DNA of 11,659 bases from Armatimonadetes bacterium UBA5352 (lineage in GTDB: Bacteria > Armatimonadota > Zipacnadia > Zipacnadales > UBA5352), in NCBI GenBank assembly GCA_002411015.1, contig DHPY01000055.1, positions 10,323 through 21,981 on the forward strand, read 5' to 3'. Each line of letters starts with the position of its first letter. The stretch's first letter is position 1. Of the stretch, positions 1 to 6,247 are shown piece by piece. Under the pieces are notes generated by a model, which was given only the letters and a program-made list of their open reading frames with translations, did not search any database and was not told where the DNA came from. The position numbers and the translations under genes were made by a program.

Positions 1-24
1 GCCGGTTGCCGGTTGCCGGTTGCC
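1..24. repeat. Heptanucleotide tandem repeat (GCCGGTT)n
   Basis: The window opens with three perfect head-to-tail copies of the 7-base unit GCCGGTT (1-7, 8-14, 15-21), followed by a partial copy, GCC (22-24). The array is cut by the window edge, so its true length is unknown. It begins about 30 bases beyond the stop codon of the glycoside hydrolase and lies outside any gene visible here. Between it and the stop (25-51) I see no clear terminator: there is a GGATCC-centred imperfect palindrome but no T-tract. Confidence 0.8.
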
Positions 25-51
25 AGGTCCCGGATCCCGCCGTCACCGCCC

Positions 52-2829
52 TTACACCAGCGGCTTTCGCGGCTTGCCGGGCACTAACTCGCGCAGCACC
101 TGGATGGGCCCGATCAGCCCCGACCGCGTCTCCGTCCGCATCCACTCCAGCGTCCGCGCGTAGTAGGCGTTGAACCAGCCTCGCTCGCGAGCCATCTGCA
201 CGACGTCCTCGCGCACGGCCTGGTTCGCCAGCGTCGTCGTGACCTCCACCACCAGTTCGTTGATTCCTGGAGCCGCCAGGCCCGTAATCTCCACACGGTG
301 CGGCGGCCACGCGCTCTCCCCCAGTTCCTCGCCATTGAGCCACCCGCGTGCGATGTACCCCACCTCGCCGAGATCGAGGAACAGCCGATCATCCACGTTG
401 GTCGGTACCACATACAGGTCAATGCTGTAGCGCACGGTGCCGGCGAAGTCCCTCATCCCCGTCTCCTCCAGCGGCCGGAGGATGAAGTCCGCAGGAAGCT
501 CCTCCGGCACATACGAGGACTCCAGCACCTCCAGGTCGCCCGCCGCGGTGATCACGCTCCGCCGCACAACCTCGATCCCCTGCGCCCGCACCTCCTGCCC
601 GATCCGCACCGGCTCAGGCGCCTTCTCTACCGCAGTCGACTCCCCACTGTCCGGTCGCGTCGTGATCAGCGCCGACTCCCCACCCTCCAGCGCGATCGTG
701 AAGTAGGTGGGCTCAGAGACCTCATCATGAACCGCGATCGGCTTCGAAGTACTGGTGAGCGTGTCCCAGCGCTCGACCACCCGCGGCTGCTCGCTCACGA
801 GCATCAGCCTCGGTCCAACGGCGGCGCTGCCCTGATTGTGCAGCAGATGCACCCCAATGTCTCCGGCGACCCGGCTCGACATCACCAGGTCAGGCTCCGG
901 AGCATCAAGCTGCACCTCATAGCGCCCCAGCACGAGCAGCAGGAGCTCCGCGACGCGCCCCAGCTCATCTTCAGGCGCCAGGAGGCAGGCGCCATCGGCC
1001 GCCTCGCGCTCGGTGAACTGCGGACCGCGAGGGCCGAGGGAGGCGCTGGTGAAGCCATCCAGCGGGAAGGTCATCGTCAGGCCGAGTCCGCGCGGATCAT
1101 CCCCGCCCATCGAGCTGATGGCGTAGGCTCGATCCATCTCGACGCTGGCCTCGAGCAGCCCGCCCATGATCGCGCTGAACTCCTCCTCGCGATGAAGCTC
1201 GGCCGGCATGGTTGGCGCGTCGCCGCAGAAGATCACGCGCCCACCCACCTCCCGCAGCCTCGCCAGCGCCTCCAGCGCCCGCAGCGGCATAACTGCCGCC
1301 TGCGGGACCACCACTGCCCGGTAGAGCTGCCCCGCAGTGGCAGCGCAGCCATCGGAGATCTCCGCCGCCGCGAGAGTGCTGGCATCGATGAAATCGAACG
1401 AGACCTGCCGCGCGTGGAGCGCGGAGCAGACCTCCCTGAGCGACACCCACGCCGCCTCGAGGGCCTCGCCTCCGGCCCAGGCCGCCTCGATCGGGTAGTA
1501 GACCGCCACGTCAGCCACCGCCTCGCTCGCACGCACGGCAGCGCTCATCGCGGCGCAGTGATCCGCCAGCGAAGAGAAGCCATCCCAGAGCGGATTGCCC
1601 TCGCCGAGATGACTGAGCGTGTTGATCCAGTGCCCGCCGGAGGTGTCCGAGCACAGGGCCATCGGGCAGAGGTAGTTGATCCCGCGCACGAACTGGAAGT
1701 CGGCGATCCAGCGCATCAGCGCCGGAGTGAGCGAGTATCCGTAGACCGCGAAGCTCTCCGTCAGCGCCATCCGCTCCCACGGCCCGCCATCCACCCGCAG
1801 CGGCCTCTGCGCCACCGCCGAGGAGGCGAACTGCGGGAAGCTGAAGCTCGCCTCTCCCGGGAAGATCTGCCGCCAGATCGCATCCACGCCGGGGGCATGC
1901 AGCGCCCCGGCGGTCTTGAGGAAGTGCCCGAAGCCACGGCTGTGCTGGGGGAGGTTGTCCTCCCCGCCGACATGCCCCGTGTGGATCAGCCCGTGCTCCT
2001 CACACCACCGGTTGATCGGCTGGAAGTAGCCCTCCTCGAAGAGATCGGTCCAGACCTCTGAGAACTCGCAGCGAATCGCCGCGATCTGCGCCGCGCTGAA
2101 CTGCTCGCGCGGGTCGAAGCCAAGGGCATCCGCGGAGAAGAGCGCCGGGAGCCAGGGCGTGAGGTCAAAGCCGCGCCGCGCCTCGAACTCCTCGAACATC
2201 CTGTCAGTCCACGGGATCTGGTCGCTGCCTACGGCACCGCGCACGGAGGTCTCGTCGGTGAAGATCCCTGGGATGGCGCCGCCGAAGAACTCGCCGACCA
2301 CCCGAGCGTACCGCTCATGCGTGACCTCGATGAAGCGTGCGGTCGCGGCGGGGTTGAGGTGATCCACGCTGTAGCCGGTCGCGTCACGAGTGAAGACAAC
2401 GTTCCGGTCACCCACCGCCACGTCCGCGACGACCTCACCCTCGCCTGCCACGCGAAGGACCTGCGCGCGGAACTCCGGGTGGCCCTCGAGCACCAGCCCC
2501 TGCGCCGTGCCGCTGGGCCAGCCGCCTTCGTCGTAGAGCCATGCGTAGAGGCCGAGCCGCTCGGCCTCCTCCACGGCCACGCGGATCAGCGCGAGGTACT
2601 CATCCGAGAGGTAGGGTGGCTCGATGCCCCGGATGAAGTCGCCGAGGCGGAAGCTCTCCCCCATCGGGTGCAGGAAGAAGCCCCCGCAGCCGCGATCGGC
2701 CATCTGAGCGATCTGCTCGCGGATCAGGTCGGCAGTGAGCGGCCCGTTGAGGAGCCAGAACACCCCGGGGCGGTACGCGGCAGGAGGCTGGCGCAGCAGC
2801 GCCAGCAGGTCGGCATGACCATCGGACAT
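52..2829 (-). CDS. GH106-like (alpha-L-rhamnosidase-type) glycoside hydrolase
   Basis: A 925-residue protein resembling the large glycosyl-hydrolase family around GH106 (alpha-L-rhamnosidases). It would cleave a terminal sugar, possibly rhamnose, from a glycan; the exact substrate cannot be read. Residues 23-107 form the typical TIM-barrel start: FWLLNG (24-29), a GGFFLHP strand (49-55) and WLYDEGGWPSG (97-107). GIFTDE (188-193) and LTESF (356-360) carry Glu193 and Glu358, which I propose as the catalytic acid/base candidates by family analogy. HTGHVGGED (283-291) is a further family-like motif. The last ~120 residues look like a GH2-type sugar-binding beta-sandwich (LDLGEVGYIARGWLNGE). The N-terminus (MSDGHADLL) has no signal peptide or membrane anchor, so the enzyme appears cytoplasmic. 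The start is ATG at 2829 with GGAG at 2839-2842, 9 bases upstream. It is transcribed divergently from the GT4 gene and probably alone. Family assignment is fairly firm; substrate is not. Confidence 0.85.
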   Translation of the reverse strand: MSDGHADLLALLRQPPAAYRPGVFWLLNGPLTADLIREQIAQMADRGCGGFFLHPMGESFRLGDFIRGIEPPYLSDEYLALIRVAVEEAERLGLYAWLYDEGGWPSGTAQGLVLEGHPEFRAQVLRVAGEGEVVADVAVGDRNVVFTRDATGYSVDHLNPAATARFIEVTHERYARVVGEFFGGAIPGIFTDETSVRGAVGSDQIPWTDRMFEEFEARRGFDLTPWLPALFSADALGFDPREQFSAAQIAAIRCEFSEVWTDLFEEGYFQPINRWCEEHGLIHTGHVGGEDNLPQHSRGFGHFLKTAGALHAPGVDAIWRQIFPGEASFSFPQFASSAVAQRPLRVDGGPWERMALTESFAVYGYSLTPALMRWIADFQFVRGINYLCPMALCSDTSGGHWINTLSHLGEGNPLWDGFSSLADHCAAMSAAVRASEAVADVAVYYPIEAAWAGGEALEAAWVSLREVCSALHARQVSFDFIDASTLAAAEISDGCAATAGQLYRAVVVPQAAVMPLRALEALARLREVGGRVIFCGDAPTMPAELHREEEFSAIMGGLLEASVEMDRAYAISSMGGDDPRGLGLTMTFPLDGFTSASLGPRGPQFTEREAADGACLLAPEDELGRVAELLLLVLGRYEVQLDAPEPDLVMSSRVAGDIGVHLLHNQGSAAVGPRLMLVSEQPRVVERWDTLTSTSKPIAVHDEVSEPTYFTIALEGGESALITTRPDSGESTAVEKAPEPVRIGQEVRAQGIEVVRRSVITAAGDLEVLESSYVPEELPADFILRPLEETGMRDFAGTVRYSIDLYVVPTNVDDRLFLDLGEVGYIARGWLNGEELGESAWPPHRVEITGLAAPGINELVVEVTTTLANQAVREDVVQMARERGWFNAYYARTLEWMRTETRSGLIGPIQVLRELVPGKPRKPLV

Positions 2830-2901
2830 CGTCTTTCACTCCAGGCGAACAGGGAGAGCGTGAGGTCCATCATCAGTCCTGCAGTTCGCCCTCCCGCGCC
2901 G

Positions 2902-2935
2902 CATTCCTTCCGGTGAGGCGCCGCATGGAGGAATG
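2902..2935. promoter_or_regulatory. Inverted repeat / potential hairpin upstream of the GT4 gene
   Basis: CATTCCT (2902-2908) is matched by its exact complement AGGAATG (2929-2935). Inside these arms a second stem can form between CGGTG (2911-2915) and CGCCG (2919-2923), with one G-U pair and a 3-base AGG loop. The arms are separated by a small asymmetric internal loop (TC against CATGG). The element ends 54 bases before the preferred GTG start of the glycosyltransferase. It could be an operator or a leader hairpin; there is no T-tract, so it is not a classic terminator. The function is unproven. Confidence 0.4.
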
Positions 2936-2978
2936 TGGGGTGTGAAGCGTGAAAGGGGTCGTTCAGGCGCGATTCCCC

Positions 2979-2984
2979 GGGAGG
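2979..2984 (+). promoter_or_regulatory. Shine-Dalgarno site deciding the GT4 start
   Basis: GGGAGG lies 5 bases before GTG at 2990. This strong site favours the GTG start over the in-frame ATG at 2933. The ATG also has a GGAGG (2927-2931), but only one base away, too close for normal initiation. Confidence 0.7.
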
Positions 2985-2989
2985 TACGA

Positions 2990-4171
2990 GTGAGCGAAGG
3001 AAGACTCAGGGTCATCCATGTCCTGCCGCACGTAGCGGCGGGAGGCGCCACGCTGCTTGCGATGGAGTTGGCGCAGCGGCTTGACCCGAGCAGATATGAC
3101 GTCAAGGTGGCGGTCGGCCCCGAGGACGAGGGGGAGGGCAGCCTGCTCGAGGAGATGCGCGAGCGTGGCATCAACGTCATCGTGATGCCGCATATGCGGC
3201 GCGCCCCGAAGGCGATCATGGACGCTCGCGCTGTGCTCGAGCTTGGACGGACCTTCCACGCGGAGCGCCCTCACATCGTGCACACGCACGGATCGAAGTC
3301 GAAGCTCCTCACGCCCCTGGCCTCCGCTTTCGGGCCGGTGCCGGTGAGGATTGCGCACATCTGGGGCTGGGAGTGGATGGCCGCCCGGGATTTCCCACGC
3401 CGCTGGGCCTACGAGTGGGAGGCGCGGATGACGGCCCAGGGCTACGACGCGCTGATCGCCTGCTCGGAGGCCATGCGCGACCAGGGCCTCACGCGCGGGG
3501 TTGGCGTACCGCGGCAGTACGAGGTCGTGCTGCCCTCGCTCGATCTCGCGCGCTTCACCCCCGACGGAAGGGAGCAGGCGCGGCGCGAGGTGCGGGCAGA
3601 GTTTGGCCTGCCGCTCGAGGCCCCGCTGGTCATCTCCGTCATGCGCCTGGCCAAGCAGAAGTCGCCGGAGATCCTCCTCGGAGCGGCCGTGCTGCTGTCT
3701 GCGCTGATGCCGAAGCTGCGCTGGCTGATCGTCGGCGGCGGGCCGGAGGAAGAGCGGGTGCGCGCGATGGTCGATCGCCTCGATCTCACGGAACAGGTGG
3801 TGCTTGCCGGGCCGAGGCGCGATGTGCCACGGCTGCTCAAGGCCGCGGACATCTTCGCGATGTCATCCACGTGGGAGCCGTTCGGGATCGCCTACGTCGA
3901 GGCATCGGCGGTCGGGCTGCCGGTTGTCGGCGTACGAGTGGACGGCGCGCCTGAGGCGGTCCTGCACGGTGAGACGGGGCTGCTGGTGGAGCCGCGCCAT
4001 CCGACTCGCCTGGCAATCGCCATCGCGCGCATCGCCAGCGACCCCGCCTTCGCGAGCAGGCTCGGAGAGGCGGGCATCCGCCACGCGCAGCAGTTCGGGC
4101 ACGAGCGGTTCGTCCGGCGCGTCGAGGCGATCTACGAGCAGTTGATCGCCGAGAACGTCCGCGCGGGCTGA
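2990..4171 (+). CDS. GT4-family glycosyltransferase (GT-B fold)
   Basis: A 393-residue retaining glycosyltransferase of family GT4, expected to transfer a sugar from a nucleotide-sugar donor to a lipid-linked or polysaccharide acceptor at the cytoplasmic face of the membrane. The N-terminal Rossmann domain starts with RVIHVLPHVAAGG (7-19) and contains HTHGSK (98-103). The C-terminal donor-binding domain has RLAKQK (Arg219, Lys224), the GPRRDVPRLL segment, and the GT4 E-X7-E motif (EPFGIAYVE, Glu296 and Glu304), followed by a nucleotide-binding loop ending GETGLLVEP. The start is GTG at 2990, chosen because of the Shine-Dalgarno site at 2979-2984 and because the protein then begins, as GT4 proteins do, just before the first beta strand. 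An in-frame ATG at 2933 would add 19 residues without family character. The gene converges on the minus-strand cluster with a 7-base gap. Sugar and acceptor specificity are unknown. Confidence 0.92.
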   Translation: MSEGRLRVIHVLPHVAAGGATLLAMELAQRLDPSRYDVKVAVGPEDEGEGSLLEEMRERGINVIVMPHMRRAPKAIMDARAVLELGRTFHAERPHIVHTHGSKSKLLTPLASAFGPVPVRIAHIWGWEWMAARDFPRRWAYEWEARMTAQGYDALIACSEAMRDQGLTRGVGVPRQYEVVLPSLDLARFTPDGREQARREVRAEFGLPLEAPLVISVMRLAKQKSPEILLGAAVLLSALMPKLRWLIVGGGPEEERVRAMVDRLDLTEQVVLAGPRRDVPRLLKAADIFAMSSTWEPFGIAYVEASAVGLPVVGVRVDGAPEAVLHGETGLLVEPRHPTRLAIAIARIASDPAFASRLGEAGIRHAQQFGHERFVRRVEAIYEQLIAENVRAG

Positions 4172-4183
4172 GCGACCCTCAGC
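4167..4183. terminator. Small hairpin spanning both convergent stop codons
   Basis: GCTGAG (4167-4172) and CTCAGC (4178-4183) form a perfect 6-base-pair stem with a 5-base loop (CGACC). It contains the TGA stop of the plus-strand glycosyltransferase and the TGA of the minus-strand one. A bidirectional terminator is plausible at a convergent junction. The stem is short and no T-tract follows on either side, so this is weakly supported. Confidence 0.3.
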
Positions 4184-5351
4184 GCAGAACGCCCTCCCAG
4201 ACCGATTCATACCGCCGGACCATCGTCCGGATGTCATGATGCTCCTCGGCAGCCTCCCGACCGGCCGCTCCCATCCGCCGCGCGGCCTCCGAGTCGCCCA
4301 GGAGCTTGATGATGGCGCTCGCGAGGGCAGGCGGATCATCCTCAGGCACAACCAGGCCTGTGAGGCCGTCATCGACCGCCGCCGCTGCCGCAGGCGTCAC
4401 GACCACCGGCCGCGCGCTCGCCATCGCCTCCAGCACCACCGCCGGGTCTCCCTCATGCCGCGAGGGCAGCACCAGCACGTCGCACGCCGCCAGCAGCTCA
4501 GGGAGGTCATCACGCGGTCCGAGGAGTGTCACAGCGCCCTGCAGGCCCAGCGCGGCGAACAGCGCCTCAAGCTGCGCGCGGCAACCGTCTCCGGCCGATG
4601 GCTCGGCGCCCGCAATCAGCAGGCGAGCCGCCGGCAGGGCCTCGCGGACGGGTCGCATCGCGCCGATCGCCACGTCGAAGCCTTTCCTCGGCACCAGCAC
4701 CCCGGCGGCGAGGATGATGGGAGCGCCGGCGGGCAATCCGAGCCGCAGCCGCGCCGCCGCCTGGTCACGCTGCGGCGAGAAGCGCTCAGTATCCACCGCG
4801 TTGCGGATGATCGTGGAGCGCGCGAGCAGGTGCGCCTCGTCCGGCAGACCAGCGAAGTCGCGCGGCGTGAGCGGGATGATGGCGTCCGAGCAGAGGTCGG
4901 CCAGCGCGACCACGGGCCGAGGCAGGCGCTCGTGAATGCGGACGTTCCAGACCATGGGGATGGTGGCGAATCGCGCCCCCGGGCCTGCCTGAAAGGCCGC
5001 GCGCGTCTGATTGCAGTGCAGGAGAGCGACCTCGTTGCGCCTGAGCGAGCCTGCGAGCACGGATGAGTAGCGCGCGAGCGCCGAGGCGAGGCGAAGCTTC
5101 TCCGCCGCGCCGCACGCGGCGAGGCCGTTGCCGATGATGCCCAGCGGCGGCGGCGGCGCGAGCACCTCGACCGGCACGCCGGTTTCCGCCAGCAGCCCCT
5201 CCAGCGGCCCGTGGCGCGCCAGCAGGACGATCGGCTCGAAGCGTTCGCGATCGATGCGCGTGATGAGGTCGCGCAGGGCGATCCCGGCCCCTGCATCGTG
5301 CGCGTACGCGTCGTAGAAGGCGATGCGCGCCGGGCGGCGCCCCCCCATCAT
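4179..5351 (-). CDS. GT4-family glycosyltransferase, last gene of the cluster
   Basis: A 390-residue GT-B glycosyltransferase of family GT4, distinct from the convergent one. It opens with ARIAFYDAYAHDAGAG (8-23), which holds the glycine-rich acceptor-domain loop. The donor domain has a VPRKGFD segment (Arg222, Lys223), LLGPRDDLPELL, and the E-X7-E motif EGDPAVVLE (Glu300 and Glu308), then DGLTGLVVPEDDP. It probably adds a sugar to the glycan made by this locus. The start is ATG at 5351: it overlaps the TGA of the upstream methyltransferase (ATGA, 5348-5351) and is preceded by GGAGG at 5359-5363 with a 7-base spacer. A longer reading to 5426 would overlap the methyltransferase by 79 bases and begin with non-conserved Arg/Cys-rich sequence. 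The overlap implies translational coupling. Donor and acceptor are not readable. Confidence 0.92.
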   Translation of the reverse strand: MMGGRRPARIAFYDAYAHDAGAGIALRDLITRIDRERFEPIVLLARHGPLEGLLAETGVPVEVLAPPPPLGIIGNGLAACGAAEKLRLASALARYSSVLAGSLRRNEVALLHCNQTRAAFQAGPGARFATIPMVWNVRIHERLPRPVVALADLCSDAIIPLTPRDFAGLPDEAHLLARSTIIRNAVDTERFSPQRDQAAARLRLGLPAGAPIILAAGVLVPRKGFDVAIGAMRPVREALPAARLLIAGAEPSAGDGCRAQLEALFAALGLQGAVTLLGPRDDLPELLAACDVLVLPSRHEGDPAVVLEAMASARPVVVTPAAAAAVDDGLTGLVVPEDDPPALASAIIKLLGDSEAARRMGAAGREAAEEHHDIRTMVRRYESVWEGVLR

Positions 5352-6235
5352 GCAGGCCCCTCCACAACAGCCGCGCGCACGAATGCGCGACCGGAGTGCT
5401 CGGTGATCTCCTGTACGTCGAACCATGCTGAGAGCAGATCGGCCACCTCATCCGGCGAGAAGAAGCCACGCATGTGCGTCTCACGCGCTGTCGGAGACTG
5501 CTCGCCAGCGCCCCGCAGAGAGCGCAGGAGGGAGCGCATCAGGCCGCGTGGCTCGGGCCTGCTGATGCCCTGCAGGAGGCCCAGCGTCGCCCCGGGACGC
5601 AGCACCCGTGCGATCTGCGCGAGCACCTCCTCGGAGCTGCGGCAGTGATCGAGGGTGCCCATCACAAGCACTGCATCGAAGCCGTCATCCGCGAAGGGAA
5701 GCGCCTCCCCCACTCCCTGGACGAGGCTCACCGGGCGCTGCGGCCGCGGCATGCCCTCGGGCGGCGCGCCGTGCGGGGACGCCCCCGCTGCGAGGGGATC
5801 AACGCCGATGTACGTCGTGGATTCCGGCAGCAGATCGGCTGCGTGACCGGTTCCGCAGCCCACATCGAGCAGCACGATCGGGCCGTCGGGCAGCGCGCAG
5901 AACTCGATGAAGGCGCGGTGCATCGCGCGCGCGCTCTCCCGCCGACTCTGGGCCGCTCCGGGATCGGACCACGCACTCTCACGCCACTGCAGGAACTGCC
6001 GCATAGCCTCGGACCAGGGCTGCCAGTCCTCATCCGACGACGCGAGGTTGGAGGCGAGATCGGGGGGCATCATCCGCGGGATGTCGTCGCGCACGGCGAA
6101 CCACCGCTTGCAGTCGGGGCATGCGAGCGTCCCGATGCAGACACGCTCATCGTCCGTCTCCTCGGCGATCAGATCCAGCGGTCGCCCGCCACAGGCTGTG
6201 CAGCAGAGCACATCGAGCAGCGCGCCGCAAAGCAT
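5348..6235 (-). CDS. Class I SAM-dependent methyltransferase with Trm112-like zinc-ribbon N-terminus
   Basis: A 295-residue methyltransferase. The first ~57 residues resemble the Trm112p/UPF0434 zinc-ribbon: CTAC (Cys12, Cys15), then GTLACPDC (Cys39, Cys42) and FAVRDDIPRMMP, the usual end of that domain. A Rossmann methyltransferase domain follows: motif I LLDVGCGTGH (122-131), acidic GVDP (144-147) that would hold the SAM ribose, EALPFADDGFDAVLVMGTLDHC (177-198 region) as motifs II/III, and RVLRPGATLGLL. This matches the Methyltransf_11 type. In a glycan locus it may methylate a sugar hydroxyl or cap a chain, but quinone- or RNA-methylating relatives share the fold. The start is ATG at 6235, with AGGTGG at 6242-6247 (spacer 6) and 10 bases after the upstream stop. 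A reading to 6337 would overlap the phosphodiesterase by about 90 bases. Its stop overlaps the start of the GT4 gene. Confidence 0.88.
   Translation of the reverse strand: MLCGALLDVLCCTACGGRPLDLIAEETDDERVCIGTLACPDCKRWFAVRDDIPRMMPPDLASNLASSDEDWQPWSEAMRQFLQWRESAWSDPGAAQSRRESARAMHRAFIEFCALPDGPIVLLDVGCGTGHAADLLPESTTYIGVDPLAAGASPHGAPPEGMPRPQRPVSLVQGVGEALPFADDGFDAVLVMGTLDHCRSSEEVLAQIARVLRPGATLGLLQGISRPEPRGLMRSLLRSLRGAGEQSPTARETHMRGFFSPDEVADLLSAWFDVQEITEHSGRAFVRAAVVEGPA
5359..5363 (-). promoter_or_regulatory. Shine-Dalgarno site of the second GT4 gene
   Basis: GGAGG (5363-5359 on the minus strand) lies inside the end of the methyltransferase gene, 7 bases before the ATG at 5351. It supports that start over the longer reading. 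Confidence 0.6.
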
Positions 6236-6239
6236 GGGT

Positions 6240-6247
6240 CCCCACCT
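6240..6247 (-). promoter_or_regulatory. Shine-Dalgarno site of the methyltransferase, overlapping the upstream stop
   Basis: Read on the minus strand, AGGTGGGG (6247-6240) begins inside the TAG stop of the phosphodiesterase (6248-6246). It lies about 6 bases before the ATG at 6235. It fixes the methyltransferase start and suggests tight translational linkage. Confidence 0.6.

Larger units (their letters stand above)
2830..2989. promoter_or_regulatory. Divergent intergenic region (promoters of glycoside hydrolase and GT4 gene)
   Basis: These 160 bases separate two divergently transcribed genes and must hold promoters for both, unless the glycosyltransferase start lies further upstream. I found no convincing -35/-10 pair of the sigma-70 type on either strand, which is common in GC-rich genomes. 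The one clear structure is the inverted repeat at 2902-2935, annotated separately. Confidence 0.5.

Noticed and set aside
298..2061. A 587-codon open frame on the plus strand inside the glycoside hydrolase gene
   Set aside because: It is antisense to a clear glycoside hydrolase, with biased Arg/His/Leu composition and no family motif.
2933..2989. ATG start for the first GT4 gene
   Set aside because: Its GGAGG is only one base away. The extra 19 residues are basic and unlike the family start, while GTG at 2990 has GGGAGG at 5-base spacing. It remains a possible alternative.
5352..5426. Longer start for the second GT4 gene
   Set aside because: It would overlap the methyltransferase by 79 bases and add an Arg/Cys-rich non-conserved head. 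The ATG at 5351 has a good Shine-Dalgarno site and an ATGA stop/start overlap.
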